Shown here: one piece after another, positions 23,862-33,401 of the stretch | Numbering within the stretch: position 1 is the stretch's first letter | How the letters are laid out: every line of letters starts with the position of its first letter | DNA from: Paenibacillus terricola | Lineage (GTDB): Bacteria > Bacillota > Bacilli > Paenibacillales > Paenibacillaceae | DNA length: 64,000 nucleotides | Assembly (NCBI RefSeq): GCF_014779765.1 | Contig: NZ_JACXZA010000003.1 | Span: 372,001 to 436,000, forward strand | Direction of reading: 5' to 3' | Translations under genes and position numbers: made by a program | Notes under the pieces: model-generated | What the model was told of the DNA's origin: nothing | Seen by the model: the letters and a program-made list of their open reading frames with translations, nothing else | Databases searched by the model: none

Positions 23862-25382
23862 CTATACGCTCTTCTCATACTCGAAGAATTCGAAATCAAC
23901 ATGCCCGCCGATGTTCTTCGTCGCGTAATTGAACAGGCCGATTCGATAGCCCATGAAGTGCTGCAGCATATATTTCATCTGCAGCGGATATCCGATCGAA
24001 TGCCATGCCAACCCGTCCGCGGAATAGTGGAAATGCGCGAGATCGACGCCCTCCGCGAAGTTGAAATCGATCCGCAAATAGATGTGATCACCTTCATAAC
24101 GAATCTTCTCCACCGCAACCTCTTCGCCATTCTCGCCTTTCACGCACATCGCGACATACCGTTCATTGTCCACATCCGCAAGAATGCCGACCGTGCCGTA
24201 GAAATGCTGAAGTGCCACCAAACCTGCGCGGTCGCCCGGCTTCATGCCGCCGAGTTCCATCCGAGTGACGCCGCTGCAAGCCGGACCTTCCGTCCGCTGC
24301 GTCAAGGTATTGCGAGCGAGCTCAACGCTGCGTGCCGTATAACCAGTCGTAAGCCGCAAGTAGCCCGGGCGCTCCGTTACCGACCACAGCGCATTGTCCG
24401 GGTTATGATTCCACTGCCAATTAAGCGCGAGCTTATTCGCTCCATATTCGAACGAATCGCTGATCACGAGCGGCTTCGCCTCCTTCTGCGGCAGCGGCAC
24501 TTCGAACGTTTCCGGTACCTTACCATCGATGCCGAACACCGGCCAGTCATCCTCCCACGATACCGGGACGATGCACGGAATGCGTCCGACAGCGCCATGG
24601 TCCTGGAACAGCATGGCATACCATTCACCGTTCGGCGCATCCACGAGACCGCCTTGCGCAACCCCATTGTTCTGATATCCCATATGATCGTCCAGCACGA
24701 TGCGATGCTCATATGGGCCAAGCAGCTCATGGGAGCGATAACACACTTGTCTGCGGCGGCCATTGCCTGTCCGCGGCCACTCGATGAAGAACAAGTAATA
24801 GCAGCCATTCAGCTTATAGGCATGGCACCCCTCGGCGCGCAGGCCTATGCCTTCGGTCTCGCCCTCTAACAGCAGCTGATTGATTCCGTCCGGCTTCAAT
24901 GCTGTGGCATCGGACGTCAGCTCCGCAATCCGGATGCTGCCGTTGCCGTGAAACACATAAACGCGGCCATCGTCGTCGAATAAAAGGCTCGGATCATGAT
25001 GCAGTCCCTGGATGACATGACGTTCCCACGGACCATTCTCAATATCCTTCGTCTGATAGACATAGAAACGATTCGTATCTAAGCTGGAGAAGCTCAGGTA
25101 GAACGTACCGTCATGGTGACGCAGGCTCGTTGCCCAAGAACCTTTGCCATAGATATGCTTGCCATCCGCCAGATTGTGCATCTCGTTGTCTTCGAACGTA
25201 TCGAACGTGTAGTTCATAAGTTCCCAATGCATGAGATCTTCCGATTTCATGATCGGACAGCCGGGCATCGAGTGCATGCTCGTGCTGGACATATAGTAGA
25301 CGTCGCCGACGCGAATAACGCTAGGGTCCGGTACATCCGACCAAATAATCGGATTCGTAATCATAGTTGCCGTCTCGATCAT
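23862..25382 (-). CDS. GH43 beta-xylosidase/arabinofuranosidase, intracellular
   Basis: A 506-residue enzyme: five-blade propeller (about 10-310) with Asp19 (DVPDPSVIRV) as likely base and YMSSTSMHSMPGCPIMKS typical of xylosidase subfamilies, followed by a C-terminal concanavalin-like domain (about 325-500; DSFEYGANKLALNWQWNHNP, GDRAGLVALQHF). No signal peptide. It should release xylose or arabinose from imported oligosaccharides made by the GH10 enzyme encoded 26 bp upstream. ATG 25382 follows AAGGAGGAG; the longer upstream frame overlaps the GH10 gene and has no site. Confidence 0.92.
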   Translation of the reverse strand: MIETATMITNPIIWSDVPDPSVIRVGDVYYMSSTSMHSMPGCPIMKSEDLMHWELMNYTFDTFEDNEMHNLADGKHIYGKGSWATSLRHHDGTFYLSFSSLDTNRFYVYQTKDIENGPWERHVIQGLHHDPSLLFDDDGRVYVFHGNGSIRIAELTSDATALKPDGINQLLLEGETEGIGLRAEGCHAYKLNGCYYLFFIEWPRTGNGRRRQVCYRSHELLGPYEHRIVLDDHMGYQNNGVAQGGLVDAPNGEWYAMLFQDHGAVGRIPCIVPVSWEDDWPVFGIDGKVPETFEVPLPQKEAKPLVISDSFEYGANKLALNWQWNHNPDNALWSVTERPGYLRLTTGYTARSVELARNTLTQRTEGPACSGVTRMELGGMKPGDRAGLVALQHFYGTVGILADVDNERYVAMCVKGENGEEVAVEKIRYEGDHIYLRIDFNFAEGVDLAHFHYSADGLAWHSIGYPLQMKYMLQHFMGYRIGLFNYATKNIGGHVDFEFFEYEKSV

Positions 25383-25408
25383 TGCGATCTCCTCCTTGGC
25401 ACGAACGA

Positions 25409-26404
25409 TTAAGAACGCGCAACCTCCAGCACGTTCCAATACGACTGCTTCGGCTGATGCGCCGTGTCGAACAGGAACGGCCAGTTCTTCCGTCCTCTTA
25501 CCGGGAATCCATCGAGCCATGTGAAATCATCAGCCGATCCCCAGAACGTAACAGACGAGATGTGCTGGCTGTAGTCTTTGAACACTTGGAAAAATTGTTT
25601 GTATCGCTCAGCCTGCAAAGCCAGCATCTCTTCCGTAGGCTCGACCAAATCCGTGCGATGGTCATCGAACTTGAACATCGAGACGTCAAGCTCTGTGATA
25701 TGTAACTGTACGCCGAGGCTTGCATAGCGCTCGATCGCTTGACGAATCTCGTCAATGGAAGGATGATAAAGGCTCCAATGCGCCTGCAGGCCAATGCCAT
25801 GGATCGGCACGCCTTGGTCGAGGAGCGACTTCACGAGTGTATAGATTTTCTCTCGCTTCACCGGGTCCGATTCGTTGTAATCGTTATAGAACAACAGTGC
25901 ATTAGGATCAGCCGCATGCGCATACTCGAATGCCTTGGCAATGAAATCCTCGCCGATGATCTCGAGCCACTTCGACGGACGTAGCAGCTCTTCGCCGCTG
26001 TCTGATACAGCTTCGTTAACGACATCCCAAGCGTAGATTTCTCCTTTGTATCGCGTTACGACCGTTTCGATATGGGCTTTCAGACGGGCGAGCAGCGTAT
26101 CGCGGTCTACCGTGCTTCCATCCTCGTTCGTGAACATCCACGGCGATGTTTGGTTATGCCATAGAAGCGTATGACCTCTGACGCCCATGCCGTTCGACTT
26201 CGCGAACGCCATCAATTGGTCGGCAGCATCGAAGGTATATTCATGCTCAGACGGATGCACACGTTCGAACTTCATCTCATTCTCTGCCGTAATGCTATTG
26301 AAGTGATGGGCAAGCAGCTCGCGCTGCGTCTTGATGGTCAGCGGATTGACAGCTGCCCCGATTAAGAAGTGCTGTTGGAATGCTTCATGCAGCTTGACAT
26401 TCAT
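25409..26404 (-). CDS. Intracellular GH10 endo-1,4-beta-xylanase
   Basis: A 331-residue single-domain xylanase: VGAAVN-like IGAAVNPLT start, SITAENEMKFERVHP, RGHTLLWHNQTSPW, acid/base Glu131 (WDVVNEAV) and nucleophile Glu238 (HITELDVSM). There is no signal peptide or binding module, as in the cytoplasmic xylanases of Geobacillus and Paenibacillus that cut imported xylo-oligomers. Good ribosome site TAGGAGG. First gene of a two-gene operon with the GH43 enzyme. Confidence 0.95.
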   Translation of the reverse strand: MNVKLHEAFQQHFLIGAAVNPLTIKTQRELLAHHFNSITAENEMKFERVHPSEHEYTFDAADQLMAFAKSNGMGVRGHTLLWHNQTSPWMFTNEDGSTVDRDTLLARLKAHIETVVTRYKGEIYAWDVVNEAVSDSGEELLRPSKWLEIIGEDFIAKAFEYAHAADPNALLFYNDYNESDPVKREKIYTLVKSLLDQGVPIHGIGLQAHWSLYHPSIDEIRQAIERYASLGVQLHITELDVSMFKFDDHRTDLVEPTEEMLALQAERYKQFFQVFKDYSQHISSVTFWGSADDFTWLDGFPVRGRKNWPFLFDTAHQPKQSYWNVLEVARS

Positions 26405-26475
26405 CGTGTACGCCTCCTAAATAACTAGATAGGTTAGACTCGATTTACAGTCTTGCTAAAAGTGTAAAGTCATAA

Positions 26476-26489
26476 TGAAAGCGCAACAA
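26476..26489 (+). promoter_or_regulatory. Weak cre-like site upstream of GH10
   Basis: TGAAAGCGCAACAA has the TG-AA-CG half of the catabolite-response consensus but about three mismatches in the other half. It lies 72 bp upstream of the GH10 start. Confidence 0.25.
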
Positions 26490-26639
26490 CCCTACGAATC
26501 ATGGTTTGACCCCCTACGATTTATAGGTATAGTCAGCAGCAAACAACGAGCCCAGTAACGAATCCGTACGGTAAGGGACTGCAGTAAGCAGTCTGCCGTG
26601 TTCATTCGGATCTCTGAACTCAACATGGATCCCTCGTCC

Positions 26640-26926
26640 CCGATAGTTCACTTGACTATGTAATAGGTGTCGTACGCGCAGCGGCCGAGAATTCGGTTTC
26701 ACTGAAGGATATGGTGCTGTGGGGAGCGATCGGGGTAGTGACGCTTGTCATTTTGTACTATGTCACCGAGTTGTTCACGTTACTGTTCGGGCGTCTGATC
26801 AAGGTTAACGTCACATAAAGCTTAGCCTTCGATAACAACAATATTGCTGTCGGACTGCTCATTCTGTTCATCTCATGCAGTTTCGGAATGGTCATTGCCG
26901 GTTGCCTGTCCTATTCCCCGGAGTGA
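26640..26926 (+). pseudogene. DUF350 membrane protein remnant
   Basis: One frame encodes the second half of a DUF350 protein: AENSVSLKDMVLWGAIGVV with a membrane helix, then a TAA at 26816, and in the same frame LAFDNNNIAVGLLILF and FGMVIAGCLSYSPE before TGA (26924). The NIAVG...GCLSY end and the VSL.DM.LWG block are characteristic of DUF350. The N-terminal half is missing and a stop separates the last two helices, so it is a relic. The 26405-26639 stretch upstream shows no other gene. Confidence 0.7.
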
Positions 26927-26955
26927 CAACTCTTCAATAGTGGTTCGTAACATGA

Positions 26956-26990
26956 ATGGATCTCCTCTTAACGGGAGATCCATTGTTTGT
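26956..26990. terminator. Intrinsic terminator
   Basis: ATGGATCTCC and GGAGATCCAT form a perfect 10-bp stem with an 8-base loop and TGTTTGTTG on the plus side. It lies between the DUF350 relic and the convergent acetyltransferase gene. Confidence 0.7.
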
Positions 26991-26999
26991 TGCAAGGGA

Positions 27000-27563
27000 T
27001 CATCCTGGAAGCAGGGGCCCGCCGACGCGGGTGAAAGGATAGCGGTAATATTTGAAATCAACCCGCTCATCCATGTCATGAACGAGCAAGCTCCGCTCAT
27101 CTACGAACTGGAAGCCACAATGCTCCAGCACCTTCTGAGAGGGTAGATTGCTAATTTCGACTGTTCCTATAATGTACGGAATATCGTACCGCTGCTCGAT
27201 CCATTCCAGCGTGGCACGTGCTGCTTCCTTGGCGTAGCCCCTCCCTCTGGCGAACGGCAGAATGCTATAGCCGAACTCGGGCTCATGCAGATCGTCATGC
27301 TTTTGGGCGGCAATCTGCCCAACGATCTCCAGCGTTATTTTATCGAAAATCCCAAAACAGACCGTGCCCGATACAATATCCATTCGTTCATAATTGGACA
27401 GATGCCATTCCAGAAACTGCCGTGCTCGCGGCTTCTGCATCTGCCAGCCTTCGAACTCCGGCATGTCGAGCAGCTTGCAGAACTGCTCGAAGTCCCGTTC
27501 CTCGAACTTACGAACAATCAATCGTTCTGTTTCAATACGTACATCGTTTAAACCAAGAGTCAT
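27000..27563 (-). CDS. GNAT family N-acetyltransferase (RimJ/RimL-like)
   Basis: A 187-residue acetyltransferase of the RimJ/RimL group. It begins with the usual IETERLIVRKFEERDFEQF, has the acetyl-CoA loop PFARGRGYAKEAARATLEW and the C-terminal GTVEISNLPSQKVLEHCGF. These enzymes acetylate ribosomal proteins, antibiotics or amino acids; the substrate here is not predictable. It is divergent from the methyltransferase at 27767 and ends at a terminator. Confidence 0.9.
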   Translation of the reverse strand: MTLGLNDVRIETERLIVRKFEERDFEQFCKLLDMPEFEGWQMQKPRARQFLEWHLSNYERMDIVSGTVCFGIFDKITLEIVGQIAAQKHDDLHEPEFGYSILPFARGRGYAKEAARATLEWIEQRYDIPYIIGTVEISNLPSQKVLEHCGFQFVDERSLLVHDMDERVDFKYYRYPFTRVGGPLLPG

Positions 27564-27766
27564 GATGCAGCCAGCCCTTCTCCATAAACTTCCACAGAAG
27601 TATAACGAATCCTTCTATCTTTTATAACCTGTCAAATGCCAGTTTCATTCCCCGGGAAATGAGAGAATCTTTTATTATTTGTTTACGGCATCTATACTTT
27701 TACCACAAATACCCTTATGATAATTTTATTGCGAACATACATTCCTGTTCAGGAAGAGCTATTGAA

Positions 27767-28465
27767 ATGGAGGCCCCCTCGTTCAAACCGCTTATCGATC
27801 GCGCTTATTCGTTCGACGAGGCGCAGCAGTCGGCATTGGAACAGGGGCATATTACAGAGGAAGAATGGTATGACAATCACACAAGGCATTTTACCGAGCA
27901 TTATTTGGCAAGCGATAATCCTCGCGGGCAATCCGGGCACAGCGGAGACGAACAGCACTACTTTCACTCCCACCTCATGATCATAAATGCGATTCATAAG
28001 GATGGGACATTCATCGATGTAGGCTGCGCCAATGGGTACCTGATGGAGTCGCTAGCGCGCTGGACACAGGCACTGGGCTGTTACAGCATCGATTGGTATG
28101 GGCTAGACATTTCGGAGGAGCTTATCGCACTGGCTGCTGCACGGTTGCCCGAATGGAGGGAGCGCCTGTTCGTTGGCAATGCGCTCTACTGGACACCGCC
28201 GATTGCACCGTATGATTTCGTCTGTGTCAAAGAGCTCGGATACGTACCCGCTGCAAAGCAGCAAATGTTGTTCGAGCATCTCCTTCACCACTGTCTGGCA
28301 CCAAATGGCAGGCTCATTCTAGGACCTTACAGCGAGGAAAGGCAGTTCAAGGAGCTAGAGATGAAGCTGACGGAATGGGGCTATAGGCCTTCTGGATACT
28401 TCGAGAAATCGCATCCGAAGCACCCACAGCTTGCTCGGAGGCTGCTGTGGTTTGATCGATCTTAA
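27767..28465 (+). CDS. Class I SAM-dependent methyltransferase
   Basis: A 232-residue methyltransferase with clear motif I (FIDVGCANGYLMESLARW), acidic LDISEELIALA, and VKELGYVPAAKQQMLFEHLL. C-terminal strand LIGPYSEE-type (GRLILGPYSEE). ATG 27767 was chosen because AGGAAGAG precedes it; the open frame reaches further upstream through a sequence of low coding character. It lies 24 bp before the dinB-like gene and is probably cotranscribed with it. Substrate unknown. Confidence 0.85.
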   Translation: MEAPSFKPLIDRAYSFDEAQQSALEQGHITEEEWYDNHTRHFTEHYLASDNPRGQSGHSGDEQHYFHSHLMIINAIHKDGTFIDVGCANGYLMESLARWTQALGCYSIDWYGLDISEELIALAAARLPEWRERLFVGNALYWTPPIAPYDFVCVKELGYVPAAKQQMLFEHLLHHCLAPNGRLILGPYSEERQFKELEMKLTEWGYRPSGYFEKSHPKHPQLARRLLWFDRS

Positions 28466-28489
28466 AATATTCGTAGGAGGAATGGAATA

Positions 28490-28975
28490 ATGAGCGAGGT
28501 ATTCAGCATTCGTGACCATCTGCTACATGAATTCGAGCATGGGGTGATGACGTCGCAACGATTGATTCGTCTAATCAAACCCGAGCAGTGGAGCTATCGC
28601 CCGCAGAACAATATGCGCACGCTGCAGGAGCTGGCACATCATCTCGTTATGCTTCCTGCAACGGATTTAGCGATCATGCAGGAGAAGCAAGGTCCTGCAT
28701 TCGAGCGGATCGAGGGCGATATCCGATCCGTTACCGACTGCGAGCAGCTATGCGAGCTGATGCAGACGAGCTTCGAAGCTTTTCGAAATCATATGCTGAT
28801 GTTAAGCGAGCAAGATCTGCTGAACCTGTCTACGAAAGCTTTTTATGCCGAGCATGGCTCTCTGCAAATCCGTTGGCTCATCGAAACACTCACTCACCTA
28901 TTCCACCACCGCGCGCAATTGTTCAACTATCTGAAGCAGCTGGGCCATGACATCAATATGTTTATCCTGTATTAG
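28490..28975 (+). CDS. DinB family protein
   Basis: A 161-residue four-helix-bundle metal protein of the DinB/YfiT superfamily. The metal-binding His positions are visible in LQELAHHLVM and LTHLFHHRAQL. Some members transfer thiols such as bacillithiol; many are induced by DNA damage. Ribosome site TAGGAGG. It forms an operon with the preceding methyltransferase gene. Function is inferred only at family level. Confidence 0.85.
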   Translation: MSEVFSIRDHLLHEFEHGVMTSQRLIRLIKPEQWSYRPQNNMRTLQELAHHLVMLPATDLAIMQEKQGPAFERIEGDIRSVTDCEQLCELMQTSFEAFRNHMLMLSEQDLLNLSTKAFYAEHGSLQIRWLIETLTHLFHHRAQLFNYLKQLGHDINMFILY

Positions 28976-29049
28976 ACAATTGGAGTGAATAACGATAATG
29001 GTTTGCACAATCGCAGCCGCAATAGGTGGGCGTGCAGTTTTGAAGACAA

Positions 29050-29078
29050 CAACAGGCCATCCAGGGGATGGCCTGTTG
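29050..29078. terminator. Bidirectional intrinsic terminator
   Basis: CAACAGGCCATCC and GGATGGCCTGTTG form a perfect 13-bp stem with an AGG loop, between the convergent dinB-like and acetyltransferase genes. Confidence 0.85.
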
Positions 29079-29083
29079 CATGT

Positions 29084-29521
29084 CTAACGATACATTTGTA
29101 CATACCACATTTTGAAACCATGACGCTCATAGAATCCGACTATGCTTCTCCAGTCCACATTAGACGATCCGACAAGTGCATGTGCTACGCCGTTCGACTC
29201 CGCTTCATCGATCATACGATCAACCAATCGATGTCCGATTTCATCTCCCCTGAAATCGGGATGGACATATACTTCATAGATTTCTAAGAAACGAGCATCT
29301 AAAGGAAATACAGGATATTGAGACGTTTGGATCGTACCGTGCGTATATCCAACAACTTGACCATTCCGTTCAGCAACCCAAAAGTAATTCCCTAATCGCT
29401 GAGCAATCTTGTCCTCTTGGGATGCAGGATAGGCAAAAGTAACGGCCTCGTCCGACCATCGTTGCGACAACGCAGCTACCTGAGGTACATCTCCCATTGT
29501 ACATTTTCTAATCGTTACCAT
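29084..29521 (-). CDS. GNAT family N-acetyltransferase
   Basis: A 145-residue acetyltransferase: VTIRKCTMGDVPQVAALSQ start, NYFWVAERNGQVVGYTHG, EIYEVYVHPDFRGDEIGHRL (acetyl-CoA loop with R-G-x-x-G-H), then SSNVDWRSIVGFYERHGF. ATG 29521 was chosen because GAGG lies just before it; an upstream TTG has no site. Single gene. Substrate unknown. Confidence 0.88.
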   Translation of the reverse strand: MVTIRKCTMGDVPQVAALSQRWSDEAVTFAYPASQEDKIAQRLGNYFWVAERNGQVVGYTHGTIQTSQYPVFPLDARFLEIYEVYVHPDFRGDEIGHRLVDRMIDEAESNGVAHALVGSSNVDWRSIVGFYERHGFKMWYVQMYR

Positions 29522-29572
29522 CGGACACCTCGGCAATCCACAATATTACCTATATCGGTAGTTACGAAATAG

Positions 29573-31399
29573 CTAGGCTTGCTTGACCCCCGCAACAACC
29601 CGATATCTCGATGCTTGTAGATTGAACATATGCGCGTATTTGCCTTTCAGGCGCATGAGCTCATCATGGGAACCTTGCTCGATAATGCGACCGTTCTCCA
29701 TCATGAAGATGCGATCCACCATTTTGGTCGTCGACAGTCTGTGCGAGATGAAGATAATGGGACGATTCTCGGCCTTCTCGAGCATGACCTGATTGAGATG
29801 ATATTCGCTCATCGGATCCAAGGCGCTGGAAGGCTCATCCAACAGGATGAGCAGCGTTGGCTTCGCGAACACCCGAGAGATGGCAACCTTCTGCGCTTCC
29901 CCGCCGGACAGCTCTACGCCCGAATCGTTGAACTCCTTCGTGATCGAGGTATCCGTTCCCATAGGCAGCGAATGCAGCTTATCCCCGAAGCCGCTTTTCT
30001 CAAGCGCCAGCCTGGCCTTCTCGGGATCATCAGCGGAGCAATGCTGCATCAGGACATTCTCGGACAATGATGCCGCGAACAATTGATGATCCTGGAATAC
30101 CGAACTGAACTTCATCCGATAATCATCCAGGTTGAACTGATCGATTGCAATGCCGTTCAACCGTATTTCGCCGGAGCTGGCATCGTACAACCGCATGATC
30201 AACTTCGTCAATGTTGTCTTGCCTGCGCCGTTATAACCGACGATTGCGATTTTCTCGCCTGGACGAATGGTAAGATCGACGTCATGAAGGATCGGTGATC
30301 CAGACTCGCTATATCGGAATGACACGTTCCTCAATTCTAATCCAGTGAAACGGTCGGGCACTGCCAAAGGGTCGTCAGCATCCTTCATCTCATTCGGCTG
30401 ATCCAGGAAGCTCCTTAATTTCTCGATATACATACTGTTCTCTTGCATCTCGCTGACTAGCGACGTCAAATATTGCATATTGCCCTTGAGACGCCAGCAT
30501 GAATTCAGCAATGTAACCGCGCTTCCGTAACTTAAAGTCCCTTTCACTAGCGCCATGAAGACGACGTAGACGACATACAGTCCGCCTAAGATCAATTCGT
30601 TGAAGAAATAATCCGAGGTGAAATTGATCCAGAACTGTTTCTTCGAATGCTTGTTCACGATCGCATGCATCTCGACATGGGTACGAGAGAACTCGCGGAA
30701 AAACTTCTCTTTGATCGAATAGAGCCGCAGCTCCTTCGCATAGTCTGCCAGGTAGAACAGCCGTTTCAAGTAGATTCGTTTGCGATCCTTCTCATTGAGC
30801 TCCATGCGCATAGCGAATCGAACTTTGTTAGCCAGCATGCTGAAGAGCATCGTCGCAATGAACGATACCAATATGAACACCAGCCCGAGCTTATCTACGA
30901 ACAAGAAGAAGCTGACAGACGTCACGATGACCGTGATCGATTTGCAAATATTTCGGATATTATCGATCGTTGCATCGATTCGATTGCGTGCATCATTGGC
31001 GCTCCACACGTATTCGTTATAGTAGACGGGATCATCATAATTGCTCAGATCCGTCTTGACCGCTTTCGTATAGAGATCCATTCGAAGTTTCTGATAGAGC
31101 AATTCTTTGCCTTTGGGCTCGACGCTTTGATAATAAATGCTGTCCAGTACGAAACAGCCGGCGATGAACAGAACCGTAAGCCCGATATAAAGGGCGACGG
31201 TTGAGAAAGAGGTGCCAAATTGCACACTATCGAATACGAACTTAATCAGTATGACATGTTCGAGAAAAATCTCGATTTCCTGGAGGCAAGCATACAGACA
31301 TGTAAAAATAATATACTTGCGCGAATACATCAATCCGTATTTCAAAATAAACCAGTTATTCTGCATGACCCGAGCAAAACTCTGCTTGTTAGGCTTCAT
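29573..31399 (-). CDS. ABC exporter half-transporter (membrane + ATPase), downstream partner
   Basis: A 608-residue type IV exporter half: six hydrophobic segments (about 20-320), then ATPase with Walker A VGYNGAGKTT, Q-loop SSVFQDHQLF, signature ELSGGEAQKVA, Walker B LLILLDEPSSALD and H-loop ISHRLS. All catalytic residues are present, so it is not a degenerate half. Its start overlaps the end of the upstream half by 11 bp, which strongly suggests a heterodimer with the 31389-33245 product. Cargo unknown; no peptidase C39 domain and no precursor peptide gene was seen. Confidence 0.9.
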   Translation of the reverse strand: MKPNKQSFARVMQNNWFILKYGLMYSRKYIIFTCLYACLQEIEIFLEHVILIKFVFDSVQFGTSFSTVALYIGLTVLFIAGCFVLDSIYYQSVEPKGKELLYQKLRMDLYTKAVKTDLSNYDDPVYYNEYVWSANDARNRIDATIDNIRNICKSITVIVTSVSFFLFVDKLGLVFILVSFIATMLFSMLANKVRFAMRMELNEKDRKRIYLKRLFYLADYAKELRLYSIKEKFFREFSRTHVEMHAIVNKHSKKQFWINFTSDYFFNELILGGLYVVYVVFMALVKGTLSYGSAVTLLNSCWRLKGNMQYLTSLVSEMQENSMYIEKLRSFLDQPNEMKDADDPLAVPDRFTGLELRNVSFRYSESGSPILHDVDLTIRPGEKIAIVGYNGAGKTTLTKLIMRLYDASSGEIRLNGIAIDQFNLDDYRMKFSSVFQDHQLFAASLSENVLMQHCSADDPEKARLALEKSGFGDKLHSLPMGTDTSITKEFNDSGVELSGGEAQKVAISRVFAKPTLLILLDEPSSALDPMSEYHLNQVMLEKAENRPIIFISHRLSTTKMVDRIFMMENGRIIEQGSHDELMRLKGKYAHMFNLQASRYRVVAGVKQA

Positions 31400-33245
31400 G
31401 TCGATTCGCCACCTCTACCAGCTCTTCCTGATCGACATACTTCTCTGCCTGCTTCAGGAACAGCTCTGCGTATTTCCCTTGCCGCTGCATCAATTCGGTA
31501 TGCGTGCCTGCCTCCTGTATGCTGCCATCCTCCAAATAATAGATCCGATCCGCAAGCATGGCCGATGACATGCGGTGCGAAATGATGACAACGGCCTTAT
31601 CCTCGCAGGCTTCCAGCATGCTTTCGAAAATTTCATATTCCGCGATCGGATCCAATGCGCTCGTAGGCTCATCCAGAATCAGAATCTCGGCAGGCTGAGC
31701 AAAGATGCGCGCGATTGCGATCTTCTGAAACTCGCCGCCTGATAGAACGACCCCTTCATCGTCAAATTCCTTCGTAAGCATCGTATCGATGCCATGCGGC
31801 AGCGCGGCTACTTTATCGTACACTCTGCTCTTCTTGAGCGCTTCGATCACAAGCTGACGATCCACGTCGCTCTCCAATTCACGCATCAACACATTCTCGG
31901 CGATCGTCATCGAGAAGATCCGAAAATCCTGAAACACCGTTCCAAACATTGCGCGATAGGACATCAGGTCAAGCTCTTTGATATTGCGACCGTTCAGCGT
32001 AATCTCTCCCTCGGTCGGATCGTACAATCGCATCATGAGCTTGATCAACGTCGATTTGCCGGCTCCATTATGACCGACCAGCGCAATCTTCTCATTCTTG
32101 TTGAGCTCGATCGTAATATCGCTTAACGTTGCCGATTCCGCTCCATCATAGGTGAATTGCAATTGTCGAAGTGCCAGCTGCTGCAATCGTGGCGGGCTGA
32201 TCAGGTTTGGTTCAGCATGCTCCGGAATTTCAGACTCATAATGTAGAAAAGATTTCAGATTGTCGATAAAAATGCCGTTCTTGTTAATCTCCACTACGCT
32301 ATCGGACATTCGGATAAGCGACCATGCTCCGCTGACCATGGCGGTGCCAAGGACGACGAAAGAGCTGATCGAGATCGACTCCTTAACGATAGCCAGATAT
32401 GCGCCATACAGCAGAACGCCTTGAAAAATGAGTGTAAAGGTTAGGAATATTTTGAAGAAAGAGATGACGCCCGCTCGAACGCGATACTTGTGAATCGTGG
32501 ATATAACGCCGTCGTATCCCTCTTGATAGGTGCTCCTCAGAACAGAAAAAATCCGAGACAGACGAATCTCCTTGGCATAGTTAGAAAGGTAGATGACTCG
32601 GTTTACGTAATCCATTTTTCTCTGGTGGGGCACGGATTCTTCGTTCTGTTTGAATTGCAGACGATTAAGCTTTTTGCCGAAATAGAAATTGCCTACAATC
32701 GGGAGCAGCGCGAATAAGACAACCCATGGATCGATGGCATACATGACGGAGAAAATGCTGATCGTTGCGAGGGAGGAGAATATAATTCTCGAGATGCTGT
32801 CAAGAACGGCGCTCGTTCGCCGATCGGCCTCTTGAATGGCCTTCGTATATTTGTTATAAAACTCATGATCTTCGAAACATTTCAATTCCACGGTCGAAGC
32901 CTTGCGGAATAGAATGAGATACAGCTTCTCATAGATCGTAAGATCGCTGATCGGCTTGAAGCGCTGCACATACCAATGGTCCAGCATGCTTAGAACGAGC
33001 AGAATGGCCAGCGTGATTAAAATGAAATAAACGATTTGCTGAAAATCTCTTTCGACCGATATCGATTCGATAATGTACTTCATGAAGTAAACCGCGAAGA
33101 ACACATTCGAAAACTGCCTGCAAGCTTGCACAGTGAAATCGATGATTACCCGCTGTGGATGGATGCGCCATGCTAGTTGAAGCACGAATAAATTGTTCGC
33201 GATATTCACTTTCGCATGATGCATTGCAAGACTAATCTTCCCCAA
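31389..33245 (-). CDS. ABC exporter half-transporter (membrane + ATPase), upstream partner
   Basis: A 618-residue type IV exporter half. Hydrophobic segments lie between about 30 and 320; the ATPase has Walker A VGHNGAGKST, signature LSGGEFQKIA, Walker B ILILDEPTSALD and H-loop ISHRMS. TTG at 33245 is the likely start, behind GGGGGAAGGA. It is the first gene of the pair and is preceded by a 12-bp palindrome. Exporters of this type in Paenibacillus are often near peptide or drug-resistance genes; here the neighbours give no cargo clue. Confidence 0.9.
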   Translation of the reverse strand: MGKISLAMHHAKVNIANNLFVLQLAWRIHPQRVIIDFTVQACRQFSNVFFAVYFMKYIIESISVERDFQQIVYFILITLAILLVLSMLDHWYVQRFKPISDLTIYEKLYLILFRKASTVELKCFEDHEFYNKYTKAIQEADRRTSAVLDSISRIIFSSLATISIFSVMYAIDPWVVLFALLPIVGNFYFGKKLNRLQFKQNEESVPHQRKMDYVNRVIYLSNYAKEIRLSRIFSVLRSTYQEGYDGVISTIHKYRVRAGVISFFKIFLTFTLIFQGVLLYGAYLAIVKESISISSFVVLGTAMVSGAWSLIRMSDSVVEINKNGIFIDNLKSFLHYESEIPEHAEPNLISPPRLQQLALRQLQFTYDGAESATLSDITIELNKNEKIALVGHNGAGKSTLIKLMMRLYDPTEGEITLNGRNIKELDLMSYRAMFGTVFQDFRIFSMTIAENVLMRELESDVDRQLVIEALKKSRVYDKVAALPHGIDTMLTKEFDDEGVVLSGGEFQKIAIARIFAQPAEILILDEPTSALDPIAEYEIFESMLEACEDKAVVIISHRMSSAMLADRIYYLEDGSIQEAGTHTELMQRQGKYAELFLKQAEKYVDQEELVEVANRHEA

Positions 33246-33277
33246 TGTAGTTCCTTCCCCCTCTAGTCTCTAATGTA

Positions 33278-33289
33278 ACTGTGTACAGT
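33278..33289 (-). promoter_or_regulatory. Palindrome upstream of the ABC exporter pair
   Basis: ACTGT-GT-ACAGT, 33 bp upstream of the first exporter gene, with a further ACTGTA half-site near 33329. It may be an operator overlapping the promoter region. Confidence 0.35.
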
Positions 33290-33401
33290 AACTTAAATTA
33301 GTTGCACCAGTATGTCACACTGTACTACATAACAAAATGGAAAAACAACCCTTCAAATCCTATATTTATTACCCGTCGAATCGTGCCATTTGCATATAAA
33401 T

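Noticed and set aside
23397-24869. 490-codon plus-strand frame
   Set aside because: It is fully antisense to the GH43 and GH51 genes, whose catalytic motifs are clear; long antisense frames are common in GC-rich coding DNA.
26476-26489. CcpA site at the GH10 promoter as a main finding
   Set aside because: Three mismatches to consensus; kept only as a low-confidence feature.
26514-26702. 62-codon minus-strand frame
   Set aside because: It overlaps the DUF350 relic on the other strand and has no start signals.
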